Shown in pieces: positions 1-9,997 of a stretch of 64,000 nt of DNA. Below the pieces are notes generated by a model, which saw only the letters and a program-made list of their open reading frames with translations, did no database searches and was not told the DNA's origin. Made by a program: the position numbers and the translations under genes. The stretch comes from Kaistia soli DSM 19436. Lineage in GTDB: Bacteria > Pseudomonadota > Alphaproteobacteria > Rhizobiales > Kaistiaceae. The stretch is from positions 1,178,001 through 1,242,000 of the forward strand of contig NZ_FQUP01000001.1 in NCBI RefSeq assembly GCF_900129325.1, read 5' to 3'. Within the stretch, counting starts at the first letter, position 1; the number at the start of each line of letters is the position of its first letter.

Positions 1-3000
1 AGGACACGAACTTCATGCCGAGTTCGACCGGCTGCCCCGTTTCGGAACCGCCGCTCGGACCGTCGGTCGATTGGAAGACCGAGACGCTGACAGGCGCGGC
101 ATCGATCGAGAGGCCGACATTGGCCTGGCTGGTGCCGCCGCGCCCGTCGGAGATCGTGTAGCTGAAGCCTCCCGTACCCGAATAGCCCGATGTCGGCGTG
201 AACGTGATCGTGCCGGCCGCCTGGTTGAGACTGACGGTGCCGTTCAAAGCCTGTCCGACCGTTGTGATCTTCAGCGCGTCATCATTGGGGTCGTTGTCGT
301 TGGCGAGAAGCGCAGCGATCGAAAACGTGCGTGCGATGTTCTTTTCGACGAGCAGCCCGGTGTCGTCCGTGGCCGTCGGCGCCGTGTTCGGCCCCGCGTC
401 AAGAACCACATCGACCCAGTAATTGGCGCCGCTCGCGCTGTCGGTTGGGACATTCGTCGGGAAAGCGCTGGTCGCCCCATAGGCGTAGACGCCGCCGCCC
501 GGCTGCACAGTGACCTGGCCGTTGGAATAGGTCGTGTTGAAATAGCCGTCGTCGACGGAATAAAAGCCGTCGCTGTGATAGGAGGCGACATAGGTCGTCC
601 CGGCGGCGATCGCGACGGGACTGGAGAACGTGACGGTCTGCCAGCCGGACAGGGATTCTCCGGTCGAGACCCCCGTTGCCAGCAGTGTGCCGTCCACGGT
701 CCAGAGACTGACCGAATGCGAACCGGTATTGTAGAAGCCCTTATAGAAGCGGATGCCTTCGACAAGGCCGCCGTTCTTCGTCTGGAAGCGGACGCCGAGT
801 TCCACGCCATCGCGATCACGCGCGGTTTCCACGGTTGGCTTCGCCGCCATGGTCCACAGACCCGTCTCGTTCGGGAGCGTGACCGAAACCTGCTTGCCGG
901 CGGAAGGGGTTTCCAGATTGAGGCTGTCATCGACGGCCCGCGACAGGATCGTATAGGTCCCGCTAGCCTGAACGACCCAGTTGTAGCTCCAGTTGTTTCG
1001 CCCAGTGGCCTTGAACCAATGAGCACCACCATCAGTTGAAATCTCGACGCCGGCGATCACGCCGCCGCCACCGTCCTGCGCAGTGCCCGTGATGGTGACG
1101 TGCTGCCCCTCGGTGAACGAGCTGCCGACATTCGGCGAGGTGATGCTGGAGGTCGGCTTGGTATGGTCAGTCGATTGCGTGGCAAGGACCAGGCTGGCAT
1201 CGAGCGTTGATGGCTGAATGCCCATGTCGGCAAACATGTTGACCATCGCCTGCTGCACATTCGGATCCGTCTCGGTGGCGGGTCCCTCGTGATCAGCATT
1301 GAGACCCCATGACCAGAAGACGGTGCCGGCACTGAACACCAGCGCACCACTGTCGTCGCGATACATGGTCAGGCTGTGTGTCGCATCGGCCGGTCCGATG
1401 CTGCTGCCATAGTCGCGCAGATAAGTGTCGACCGAAACCGTGGTCTGCGAGAGGTTTACCAGCCCCGCCGGCCGATAGCCGTTCTCGACATCCGAATTCC
1501 ATTCATAGCCGAGGATGTTCTTCGAAAGCTGGACCGACTCGCCCGGCTGCAGATCAGCCACATCGGTGTTGCGCCAGAATCGGAGGTTCGAATAGTCATA
1601 CCCAACCGTGATCGCGTCCTGACGATAGGCATCGACCTGGAACATCGTGCCGATCAGCGCATTCTCGGGCTCTTGTCCCGGGGCGGCATTGTTCGGATCG
1701 CGCCAGGTTCCTGTCGCGGTGCCGGTCGGGTCGCTGGTGGTGCCCCAGGTGTCCTTGTAGGTGACCATGGTGCGGTACGGCGTTCCACTGCCGTCGATGC
1801 TCGTTTCCCAGCGCACCTTCCAATACATGTCGTTCCCGCCCCAGAAGGCGAGATTGACGCCGGCATCGCGGGCCGCCTCGACATTCGAGCGCTGCTCTGC
1901 CGACCAGTATTCGTCATGGCCAACCGAGAGGAACGCGTCGTGATTGAGAAGCTGCGCGCCGGAGCGCGCAGTGTCGACGCCTGAAATGTAGGAAACGTCG
2001 TAGCCGTTCTGCTCCAACCACTCGATCGCGGACAGCTCGACGCCGAAGACATAGTCGTGTGTGCCGCCGACCGGGCTGGTGTTGGTGACGATCGGCCTGT
2101 TGTAACTGACCGCAGTGGCCCGCCCGATGGCGGTGATACCGCAGCTGCAGTTCGGCGGCAGATAGCCGATCATATTGGCCGGATCGACCGGCACTTCCCC
2201 GAAATAGAGGCTCGCGCCGCCCCAGGCGTTGTAGGCCTGCCAGGTGGTGTCCGACGTCTGGAAGACGATGTCGCTGGTCGAGCCGTCATCGCGGACGATG
2301 AACGGCACAATGCTGGATCCCTCGGTGCCGTCCTCGCGCACCAGCTTGGCGAAATAAACGCCTGAGACGGCATCGCTCGGGATCTGCCAGCTCGCCGAGA
2401 CCGACCAGTTGCCGGCATCGATGAGCCCCTTGCTCATATCGACGATCGGATGCGGCTGTACCTGGGCGCTGGTGAGCGACTTGTCGACTGTCGCGACCTT
2501 GCGGGCGCCGTCGCCGCCGTAATAGCCCATGCGATAGATATCGAGCCGGTAATGCGTCGAGTCGGTGGCTATCTTGAAGTCGACCGTGCCGCCGATATTG
2601 GTGCTGATCTCCGTCGCGAAGCCCTGGATACTGGCGTCGCCGTCGCCATCGACAGCCCATTCGCTGCGCGGCGTTCCCTGCTTCGCGTTCTCGATCGTGA
2701 TCTTGTTCGGAGCGCCGGTCTGGACGGTCGCCACCGGTTCCGACTGAATGACGTCAGGATCGCTTCCCGTCACCGGCACGACGATCCCAGACGGGACCTC
2801 GCTCGTGACCGAATTGACATGCACGACCGGCGGCGGTCCATCGACCGTGGCGGCGTCCGCAGTCGTGGCTGCGATCACATCCGCCGTCTCCGCTGTCGCA
2901 AAAAGCGTCGCAGAAGGCTCGGCCGCCATGGTCGAGGCGGTCATTGGGGCGTCGACGGCCACGGCAGATTCCGCCGGCGCCAAAGCCGCAGCGGCACTCG

Positions 3001-3766
3001 CCGTTGATGGGGTGGAAAGGGCCGTCGACGTTGTCATGGTGCCGGCGGTGGGTACCGACGAACGGGATGCCGAAGAGGGCTCCGTGGTCACCCAGGAGGA
3101 GATCGCAGTCGTCGCGCTCGACGCAGCCAGAGGGTCGGCGATTGCGGCGCCGACGAGACCCGAGGAACTATCATGGCTCGCGAGAATCGCAGCCCCAGCG
3201 CCCGAGGACCACGCGGGCGAAAAGAGACCTTTGGGCGAAGTGGTCAGCTCGGAAAGCCAGGCGGGTCTGGATGACGTTCCAGCGCCGGCCGATGGATCTT
3301 TCCCGAAGAGATCATGTCCGTCAGGCGCAAGGAGCCGCTGGCGGGATCGCGGCGTATGCCCGGCGCCTGCATGAGCTTCCGCGGCACCGGATGCAGGCCG
3401 TTGATCGGACGACAAATGCCTGGGGGCATCGAGTGACATGTCCGAGGCGGCCGCGAGGCCAGCATGCGCCGAGCCGTCGGCATCATCCGGCGCGGCCGGC
3501 GTGACTTGGCTTTCGTCGGCTACTACCGTGTCCGCCTGCGTGGAAGCGGCGACAGCTGCGCGCGGGGGCGCATCAGCTCGGTAGGTCGCAATGAAATCGC
3601 CCCGCCCATCGTCGCAGGATCCGTCTGCCGCCGCGTCCTTGACGGGATTATCCGCTCGGACACTGATTACCGGCCCCGTGATGAAGCCGGATCCGCGGGG
3701 AAAGATCCTCGCCGAGGAACTCGAAACGCTCACATAGTCGTGCTGCGCGGGATTGAAGCGGATCAT
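1..3766 (-). CDS. Large modular exported protein: DMF-ase beta-like, Ig-like, DUF4082, cadherin-like (3' end outside window)
   Basis: One reading frame stays open from the ATG at 3764-3766 to the window edge, about 1255 codons with no stop, so the gene is partial. An in-frame TGA lies a few codons upstream and no other start is available. Residues 1 to about 350 are a low-complexity Ala/Ser/Thr-rich leader without an obvious signal peptide. Residues about 355-840 look like the N,N-dimethylformamidase beta-subunit-like domain (YRMGYYGGDG near 404, GHDEYWS near 617). A bacterial Ig-like domain follows at about 870-955, then DUF4082 at about 965-1112 and a cadherin-like repeat at about 1119-1217 (NTAPTATDD start, FTYTISDG-like end). 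A second DUF4082 begins before the edge. The architecture resembles very large secreted or surface proteins of Hyphomicrobiales; type I secretion is my inference. Catalytic activity is not implied. Confidence 0.85.
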   Translation of the reverse strand, partial: MIRFNPAQHDYVSVSSSSARIFPRGSGFITGPVISVRADNPVKDAAADGSCDDGRGDFIATYRADAPPRAAVAASTQADTVVADESQVTPAAPDDADGSAHAGLAAASDMSLDAPRHLSSDQRPASGAAEAHAGAGHTPRSRQRLLAPDGHDLFGKDPSAGAGTSSRPAWLSELTTSPKGLFSPAWSSGAGAAILASHDSSSGLVGAAIADPLAASSATTAISSWVTTEPSSASRSSVPTAGTMTTSTALSTPSTASAAAALAPAESAVAVDAPMTASTMAAEPSATLFATAETADVIAATTADAATVDGPPPVVHVNSVTSEVPSGIVVPVTGSDPDVIQSEPVATVQTGAPNKITIENAKQGTPRSEWAVDGDGDASIQGFATEISTNIGGTVDFKIATDSTHYRLDIYRMGYYGGDGARKVATVDKSLTSAQVQPHPIVDMSKGLIDAGNWSVSASWQIPSDAVSGVYFAKLVREDGTEGSSIVPFIVRDDGSTSDIVFQTSDTTWQAYNAWGGASLYFGEVPVDPANMIGYLPPNCSCGITAIGRATAVSYNRPIVTNTSPVGGTHDYVFGVELSAIEWLEQNGYDVSYISGVDTARSGAQLLNHDAFLSVGHDEYWSAEQRSNVEAARDAGVNLAFWGGNDMYWKVRWETSIDGSGTPYRTMVTYKDTWGTTSDPTGTATGTWRDPNNAAPGQEPENALIGTMFQVDAYRQDAITVGYDYSNLRFWRNTDVADLQPGESVQLSKNILGYEWNSDVENGYRPAGLVNLSQTTVSVDTYLRDYGSSIGPADATHSLTMYRDDSGALVFSAGTVFWSWGLNADHEGPATETDPNVQQAMVNMFADMGIQPSTLDASLVLATQSTDHTKPTSSITSPNVGSSFTEGQHVTITGTAQDGGGGVIAGVEISTDGGAHWFKATGRNNWSYNWVVQASGTYTILSRAVDDSLNLETPSAGKQVSVTLPNETGLWTMAAKPTVETARDRDGVELGVRFQTKNGGLVEGIRFYKGFYNTGSHSVSLWTVDGTLLATGVSTGESLSGWQTVTFSSPVAIAAGTTYVASYHSDGFYSVDDGYFNTTYSNGQVTVQPGGGVYAYGATSAFPTNVPTDSASGANYWVDVVLDAGPNTAPTATDDTGLLVEKNIARTFSIAALLANDNDPNDDALKITTVGQALNGTVSLNQAAGTITFTPTSGYSGTGGFSYTISDGRGGTSQANVGLSIDAAPVSVSVFQSTDGPSGGSETGQPVELGMKFVS

Positions 3767-4103
3767 CTTGTGCGTTCCGATATCGGCCGCTCCGAGGATT
3801 GGAACAGCCCTAGATCAGCACAGACTTTGCCAGCCTTCTCGATCCGTTGAACGCTGGCAAACCGGATGCGATCCCCCCCTAAACGGCGGGTCGGTTTCCG
3901 GTGGGCTCCCCCATTCAGATGAGGCCGATACGGCCGTAGCATCCGACCTGAACAGCCACCCCCGACCATCGGCATCGACCAATGCCAGAAAGGCGACGGA
4001 AGCCGGCGAAAATCCGCCGTTTGCGGCCCCGCGGCCAAGCGCCCGGAAGGCCCAAGCCGGACGGTTCCGAAGCCGGCTGATCACTGATCGGGGAGCAGGG
4101 TGG
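3767..4103. other. Intergenic region between the exported protein and the diguanylate cyclase
   Basis: These 337 bases carry no convincing gene. The open frames crossing them are shadows that run into neighbouring genes. The region should hold the promoter of the large leftward exported protein, but I see no clear sigma70 hexamers or strong hairpin. Confidence 0.4.
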
Positions 4104-5114
4104 CTAGAGCGATTGCGCCTGGGCCCGGCCACCCGCCTTGGCCGCATAGAGGGCGCGATCCGCCCGCGTCCACCAGTTGACGTGGTCTTCGTCACTGCGC
4201 AACGTCGCACATCCGATACTTGTCGTGATGACCTTGCGCAAAGGGTGCGGCAACGCGATAGCGTCCAGCGCGCGAATAATCGCATCAGCAACCTTGGCAG
4301 CGCCCGGCTCATCGGAGCCTGCCAGAATCAGCGCGAATTCTTCACCGCCGACGCGCGCGGCGAGATCATCCGGCCTTGCGGCGAAGGAGGACAAGAATCG
4401 GCCAAACTTGGCCAAGACCTGGTCCCCGGCCTGATGCCCCGCCGTGTCGTTGACCTCCTTGAAATGATCGAGGTCGAGCAACAGAAGCGACGTCGAAACG
4501 CCCGTCCGGCGGGCGCGGCGCCAGCTGCGATGAAATTCCTGGTCGAACATCCTCCGGTTGGGGAGGCCGGTCAGCGCGTCGGTGTTCGACAGCTGGTGCA
4601 GTTCCGTGTTCCGGCGCGCGAGTGTGAGTTCGTGGCTGGAGATGTCGGCGAGATCGCGCAGGACATCGATGTTAAACGCGGGCGGTGCGCCCGGCTCTTC
4701 ACGCAAGATGCACAGCGTTCCAATGACGCTGCCTTCTTCGCCGCGCAGGGGCACGCCGGCATAAAAGCGCCAGGGGATGTCCCGCGCCACGGGATGGCCC
4801 TCGAGCATCGGATCCTGACGCATATCCTCGATGACCATTTCAGCGCCGGACGCGACGACCATGGTGCAGATGCTGCGGTCACGCTCGATATGATCACTGA
4901 GGGCGTCCGACGTCTTGGACTTCATCCATTGCTGGTCGGCATCCACAAAGCTCAGGAAAGCGACATCGGCACCATAGACCCGCGCCGCGATGCGCGTGAT
5001 CCGGTCAAACCGTTCGTCAGGGGGCGTGTCGAGCATCCGGTAGCTGGAGAGATCGGCCAGACGACGAGATTCAGCCGCGGGCGGCAGTGGGGGAGTCCAA
5101 GCCAAGCTTCTCAT
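4104..5114 (-). CDS. GAF-GGDEF diguanylate cyclase
   Basis: Cytoplasmic enzyme predicted to condense two GTP into cyclic di-GMP. An N-terminal GAF domain (about residues 15-160, RRLADLSSYRMLDTPPDERF at its start) is followed by a GGDEF domain (about 170-330). The active-site motif is GGEEF, compatible with activity. An RPDD sequence lies exactly five residues upstream, matching the RxxD inhibitory I-site, so product feedback is expected. There is no membrane segment, so the GAF domain presumably senses a soluble ligand. I chose the ATG at 5114; the frame also allows a GTG at 5159 that would add 15 residues before the conserved GAF start. It is transcribed toward the large exported protein, 337 bp away. 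A link between the two is possible but not shown. Confidence 0.9.
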   Translation of the reverse strand: MRSLAWTPPLPPAAESRRLADLSSYRMLDTPPDERFDRITRIAARVYGADVAFLSFVDADQQWMKSKTSDALSDHIERDRSICTMVVASGAEMVIEDMRQDPMLEGHPVARDIPWRFYAGVPLRGEEGSVIGTLCILREEPGAPPAFNIDVLRDLADISSHELTLARRNTELHQLSNTDALTGLPNRRMFDQEFHRSWRRARRTGVSTSLLLLDLDHFKEVNDTAGHQAGDQVLAKFGRFLSSFAARPDDLAARVGGEEFALILAGSDEPGAAKVADAIIRALDAIALPHPLRKVITTSIGCATLRSDEDHVNWWTRADRALYAAKAGGRAQAQSL

Positions 5115-5622
5115 CCGGGATCGATGCAGGTCATTCGCACGATGGCAGAGCAACGGCACCGTGTGAAGGCGCGAGGTGCAAGTTCGAGCGAATCCGCCCG
5201 GCTCGGGACGATCCTCTCAAGCCGTCACATTTGCGAGCTTCGTTGGGACGCTGCGCTCCGCAAGATGCCAGCAGCGAAATCGCCGAACTCGGGTTCAATG
5301 GCCGAGACGCAGTCTCGAACTGCCCCGTTTTCGCCTGTCCCTGGTCGGGAACTCCCGCGTCGGATCGACGCCGACCCCCGGATCGATTTCGCCCAGCACG
5401 TTCCTTGGACATCTCTGTCCCATGCTGCCTGCGCCGCACCGATTCCTTGGTAGTTGATCAGGCGAACCGCATCGACCTTGAGCGAACGCCCGAACATGCA
5501 TCGTTGCATCTTCTGCCCGCAGCTCCATGAAACGCTCCAGTCGGGCGTCCACGAAACCGGCCGCAGGCCACAGCCTGCATTTCCTCTGACTGGCAGGGAT
5601 GGGCTGGTGACGAGCCGTTTAA
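5115..5622. other. Intergenic region with no recognisable gene
   Basis: About 500 bases between the cyclase and the small periplasmic protein. Several overlapping open frames exist on both strands, but none has a recognisable motif or convincing composition. It could contain a decayed gene; I see nothing I can support. Confidence 0.35.
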
Positions 5623-6207
5623 CTATTCGCCATCGCTGGTCATGGCCATGACGTCGATGAAGCGCCCGCCCTTGTCGAACCGGCACATGAATTTCTTGAT
5701 TCCATTGCTGCCTTGGTCGACCGTGCCGCCAATTGAGAAGATGCCGTTTTTGGCTTTGACGATCTTGCCGGTTTTCACGTAGCTCGGCTTGGTGCTGTAC
5801 ATGCTTGATACCTCGCCGCGGCAGAACGCAGGCATGTTGCCTCGGGTGATGGCCGCACTGCTCGCGGCTGGGCTGGTGGACGCGCCATTCGCCGCAGCGC
5901 CGCTGGGCATGCCATTTGCCAACTGGCAGACACCGTTGCCTCCGCCCGATCTCGTATAAGAAATGTCGGGCGAGCCATCTGGATTGATCGCGAGGGAAAT
6001 TGTGACGCCACCTCCACGGGCCTCGTAGTAGTTCTTATTGAACACCTTCAGCTTGGCCTCTTTGCCATTGATATAGATCGGGCCACCCTGATCGGCATGG
6101 ACTTCGATCCCACCCGGACAGGTCGCATTGACTTGTGGGATGTCGGCCCTTGCCGTGGTCAAGGACATCAGAGTGAGCAGCGAGACCGTCAACAGAAGCC
6201 GTGGCAT
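5623..6207 (-). CDS. Small periplasmic protein of unknown function
   Basis: The 194-residue product begins with a classical signal peptide (MPRLLLTVSLLTLMSLTTARA, cleavage probably after the Ala near 21). The mature protein has an N-terminal part with one Cys and Gly-rich stretches. A low-complexity Ala/Ser linker at about 100-115 leads to a C-terminal part with two Cys (FCRGE and FMCRF) that could form a disulfide in the periplasm. I do not recognise a named family. It is the last chromosomal gene before the prophage; its promoter would lie in the roughly 200 bp up to attL. Confidence 0.65.
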   Translation of the reverse strand: MPRLLLTVSLLTLMSLTTARADIPQVNATCPGGIEVHADQGGPIYINGKEAKLKVFNKNYYEARGGGVTISLAINPDGSPDISYTRSGGGNGVCQLANGMPSGAAANGASTSPAASSAAITRGNMPAFCRGEVSSMYSTKPSYVKTGKIVKAKNGIFSIGGTVDQGSNGIKKFMCRFDKGGRFIDVMAMTSDGE

Positions 6208-6415
6208 GTTATCCTCCGCCTAGACGCTGTCTCCTGCCAGAACGCTCGCTGTTTTGCTTCGCCAATGCAAGTCTCCAGTCTAGAACTGCTTGCTCTCTGC
6301 CGAGGTGAACGGATGCAGCGCAACCAGCTTGCGCATTCTCAACGTCCATCCTGCGCCGCAGTGGCCGAGCAGCAGCGCAATCATCGCCAATGAGGCATTT
6401 GGAAGACTAAAAAAG

Positions 6416-6464
6416 AATGGTGCTGCAAGAGAGGATTGAACTCTCGACCTCTCCCTTACCAAGG
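6416..6464 (-). repeat. attL: attL: 49-bp tRNA-Thr 3' fragment
   Basis: Identical to 51228-51276. It contains the T-arm, variable region, anticodon-stem 3' side and the CCA-encoding end of tRNA-Thr, but lacks the 5' half, so it is not a functional tRNA. It lies 12 bp from the integrase stop codon. This is the displaced chromosomal 3' end of the tRNA; the phage copy now completes the functional gene at the other end. Confidence 0.95.
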
Positions 6465-6476
6465 CCGCGGGTAGGT

Positions 6477-7562
6477 CTATGCTACGGCTTTGTTTATGCT
6501 CTTCTTTCGCTTTACGATCGGGCGACTATGCACGGATTTTGTCGCGAGGTGCGGAAGCTTGTGCACCGCCGAAATCATCTCTTCGCGGGGCACATGGGCA
6601 TAGCGGCGACCTATGCTCGCCGATGCATGGCCCATCAACTCGTCGCGGACGCGCTCGCTCACACCGGCGACCGTGAGCCATGTTGAGAAGGTATGCCGCA
6701 GGGTGTGCGGCGTGACGCCGACGACCTTCGCCCGCTTGCACATGCCGCGCCATGCGGTTTTCGTCTGGCCGCCGGCGAGGCGCTCGGCGTCGTAATAGGG
6801 TTCGCCCTTATGCGTGCGGAAGACACGGCCTTCGCGATGCGAGAGATTCGCCAGGGCGACGATCGCTGATGGATGCAGCGGCACGCCGCGCGGCTCGCCG
6901 CGTTTGGTGATGCGGAAGACGCACCATCCTGCCGACAGGTCGACATCGGCCCATTCGAGCTCGAGCGCTTCGGCCATGCGGGCGCCGGTAAGCGCGAGGA
7001 AGGTGACGAGCGGCGCCAAATGCGGCGAGGCGGCGCCGACCATCCGCTCGACCTCCTGCTTCGTCGCCCATCGATCGCGCGGCGGCGCCGTCATTTTCGG
7101 CCGTATCCATTCGCGCGGATCGCAGAGCCCTCGCTTGGCGGCGTCGCGCCAGATGGCGATGAAGGGCGTATAAACCTGACGATTGCGGGTCTCGGGCTTT
7201 GCGTCGGCACTCACCAGCTTGCGGGCGGCGTTGTCGAGATCGGCCTGCGTGATCGTCGCGAGTCGCTTGCTGCCGAAATGTCCGATCAGCCCGGACCATT
7301 TGCCCGTCGCCGCGTCGCGCTCGCCGACGAAGCGCATGGAACGCCCAGTATCAAGATAGGCATTGGCGGCCTCTATGAAGGTCGCGACCGCGCGGTCTCC
7401 ATAGACACTACGGTCGAGGATGTCTTTTTCCGTGGTGATGCGGATCGCTTCCGCTGCCGCGCGGTCGCGTGTGCCTGTAGTTTCATATACAGCTTTGCCT
7501 CGGACGGTGCCGCGGAGGTACCAGTATGGACTGCCCTTTCGGGCGACGATGTCGAGGGGCAA
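6477..7562 (-). CDS. int: Phage tyrosine integrase
   Basis: Site-specific tyrosine recombinase of 361 residues that would insert the phage at tRNA-Thr. The N-terminal part (about 1-65) resembles the arm-binding segment, residues 55-150 the core-binding SAM-like domain, and 165-330 the catalytic domain. The catalytic set is visible: R195 (TGARMAEAL), K220, H286 and R289 (HTLRH), H312 (MGH) and nucleophile Y321. The start is a TTG at 7560-7562 preceded by a good GGGAGG ribosome-binding site 9 bp upstream; no in-frame ATG gives the usual N-terminus. The upstream excisionase-like frame overlaps its first 190 bases. Confidence 0.93.
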   Translation of the reverse strand: MPLDIVARKGSPYWYLRGTVRGKAVYETTGTRDRAAAEAIRITTEKDILDRSVYGDRAVATFIEAANAYLDTGRSMRFVGERDAATGKWSGLIGHFGSKRLATITQADLDNAARKLVSADAKPETRNRQVYTPFIAIWRDAAKRGLCDPREWIRPKMTAPPRDRWATKQEVERMVGAASPHLAPLVTFLALTGARMAEALELEWADVDLSAGWCVFRITKRGEPRGVPLHPSAIVALANLSHREGRVFRTHKGEPYYDAERLAGGQTKTAWRGMCKRAKVVGVTPHTLRHTFSTWLTVAGVSERVRDELMGHASASIGRRYAHVPREEMISAVHKLPHLATKSVHSRPIVKRKKSINKAVA

Positions 7563-7729
7563 CGCATGGCCTCCCAGAGAGACGCGATATCGGATTCGGA
7601 GAAGAGCTTACGCCGCCCGTTGGACGCATAGAACGGGTGAACGCGGATGAGATCCTGAAACGCCCGGCGGCTCATGCGCAACCGGGCGGCAGCCTCCTCG
7701 ATCGTCAGGATTTCGCCTGGGCCGGTCAT
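7373..7729 (-). CDS. Excisionase/AlpA-like helix-turn-helix protein
   Basis: 118 residues. The first 58 form a MerR/AlpA-type winged helix (LTIEEAAARLRMSRRAFQDL, then GRRKLFSESDI) of the kind used by phage excisionases and DNA-binding adaptors. The last 60 residues are basic, unstructured-looking sequence read in a different frame over the 5' end of integrase, an unusually long 190-bp overlap. Position immediately upstream of int supports a recombination-directionality role, but the family also includes regulators. Its ATG overlaps the stop of the upstream small gene. Confidence 0.7.
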   Translation of the reverse strand: MTGPGEILTIEEAAARLRMSRRAFQDLIRVHPFYASNGRRKLFSESDIASLWEAMRCPSTSSPERAVHTGTSAAPSEAKLYMKLQAHATARQRKRSASPRKKTSSTVVSMETARSRPS

Positions 7730-7905
7730 AGGGCTTTCTCCTGTCGGTCGGCAGCGTCTAGAACGAGGCGCAGCTCATCGGCCTTGCGCATTGTCTCGCG
7801 CGAGATCAGGCCTCCATTGCCGCCGCGGCCGTTCGATCCGCTGTCATCGAATGTGACTGCGTCGAGCAGCGCGCGGGCGGCCTTCGCAATCTCGGCCGTG
7901 CTCAT
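7726..7905 (-). CDS. Small phage protein of unknown function
   Basis: 59 residues starting at MSTAEIAKAAR. The frame stays open further upstream, but that part overlaps the neighbouring coiled-coil gene. The chosen ATG overlaps that gene's end by 4 bp and the stop overlaps the excisionase start, the coupling seen throughout this operon. No recognisable domain. Confidence 0.55.
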   Translation of the reverse strand: MSTAEIAKAARALLDAVTFDDSGSNGRGGNGGLISRETMRKADELRLVLDAADRQEKAL

Positions 7906-8303
7906 GGGGATGCCTTGGCCTGTTTGGCCTTCTCGATGACGGCGTGAATTGCGCTGATGTCGCTGCGATATCCGAGCGTCGGATCGAGCAGGGCAATCAG
8001 CAGGTTGCCCGACTTCATGCCCTGGTCCCATTTGTCGTGGATCTCGTCGAGGATTGGTCCAAGGCTTTTCAGCGCGGCCAACATCTCGTCGACGAGGTCT
8101 TCCGAATCGCGGGCGCGCTGCAGATAGCGGTTGTTCGCCTCGAGCAGTTCCTGCGCGCGTTCGGACGTGTTGTTGCGCGCGGGAATCCGCTCATAGGCGA
8201 GCGCGAAATAGCGATTTTCCCACTCGTTTCGCTCTATCGTCATCGCCCTAAGCCGGTCCTCAAGATCGGCAATACGATCAGGCGCCGCAATATCGCTGCT
8301 CAT
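7902..8303 (-). CDS. Coiled-coil phage protein of unknown function
   Basis: 133 residues with a predicted coiled coil over about residues 8-95 (charged heptads, DRIADLEDRLRAMTIERNEW) and an alpha-helical C-terminus. No enzyme motif or membrane segment. It overlaps both neighbours by 4 bp in the leftward early operon. Function unknown. Confidence 0.6.
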   Translation of the reverse strand: MSSDIAAPDRIADLEDRLRAMTIERNEWENRYFALAYERIPARNNTSERAQELLEANNRYLQRARDSEDLVDEMLAALKSLGPILDEIHDKWDQGMKSGNLLIALLDPTLGYRSDISAIHAVIEKAKQAKASP

Positions 8304-8542
8304 TCCCCTGCCTCCTGGAACATATCGGGCTCGGCCGCGGCGCGGCTGGTCCGGTGGCGCTTCAGCGGTGCGGCGCGGGCGAGGTTGATCTCGGCCGCGA
8401 GCTGTGCATGCGTCGCCTGGCGCAGCTTGGCGGCCGTCTTGCCTGCGCCGCGATGCTGGCGCCGGGCCTTGTCATAATCCGCCGTCAGGCGGGCGCGGCG
8501 GCGGGCGAGCGCGCCGATGCGGTCGCTAGAACGGGATGTCAT
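8300..8542 (-). CDS. Small basic phage protein
   Basis: 80 residues, very rich in Arg, Lys and Ala, starting at [16 protein letters not shown]. This ATG lies inside the last codons of ssb in another frame. An upstream start at 8617 would overlap ssb by 90 bp and adds only low-complexity sequence. The basic composition suggests nucleic-acid contact, but no family is recognised. Confidence 0.5.
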   Translation of the reverse strand: MTSRSSDRIGALARRRARLTADYDKARRQHRGAGKTAAKLRQATHAQLAAEINLARAAPLKRHRTSRAAAEPDMFQEAGE

Positions 8543-8983
8543 CGTCAAGATCCGCGCTGTAGGAGGATGGGGCCGGCTGGCTGGCGGCCGAGCGGGTCGT
8601 GCCGTAGCTCTGTTCATCCGGCGTCGGGGCGCGCTCGCTGCGATCGAGCAGGGTCAACTGCCCGCGGAACCGTGCGAGCACGATCTCGGTCGAATATTTC
8701 TCGACGCCGGCCTGATCGGTCCATTTGCGGGTGCGCAGCTCGCCCTCGACATAAACCGAGGATCCCTTCTTCAGATATTGCTCAGCGACCTTGGCGAGCC
8801 CTTCATTGAAGATGACGATGCGATGCCACTCGGTGCGCTCCTTGCGCTCACTGGTGGCCTTGTCGGTCCACCGCTCGGACGTCGCGAGGCTGAGATTGAC
8901 AATCGGATCGCCGGCCTGATTGCGGCGCACCTCGGGATCGCGGCCGAGATGGCCGACGAGGATGACCTTGTTGACGCTGCCGC

Positions 8984-8987
<4 letters not shown>
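8526..8987 (-). CDS. ssb: Single-stranded DNA-binding protein (phage)
   Basis: 153-residue SSB. An N-terminal OB fold covers residues 1-110 ([38 protein letters not shown]). A short disordered linker follows, then the acidic tail ending DDDIPF that normally binds partner proteins such as exonuclease, primase and clamp-loader subunits. It lies next to a Gp37/Gp68-type gene and close to a phage clamp gene, consistent with a role in phage DNA replication. Its start overlaps the upstream stop (ATGA). Confidence 0.95.
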
Positions 8988-9994
<1,007 letters not shown>

Positions 9995-9997
9995 CGC

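Noticed and set aside
71-3007. Series of plus-strand frames (71-1039, 1376-1984, 2057-2365, 2450-3007) and short minus frames in this region
   Set aside because: All are shadows of the single continuous minus-strand frame that reads DUF4082 and dimethylformamidase-like domains without a stop.
3753-5453. 566-codon open frame on the plus strand
   Set aside because: It lies opposite the GGDEF gene and the start of the exported protein, has Arg/Pro-rich shadow composition and no domain; the minus frame has clear catalytic motifs.
5225-5686. Minus ORF of 153 codons upstream of the cyclase
   Set aside because: Overlaps the end of the signal-peptide protein, has mixed low-quality composition and no start signal.
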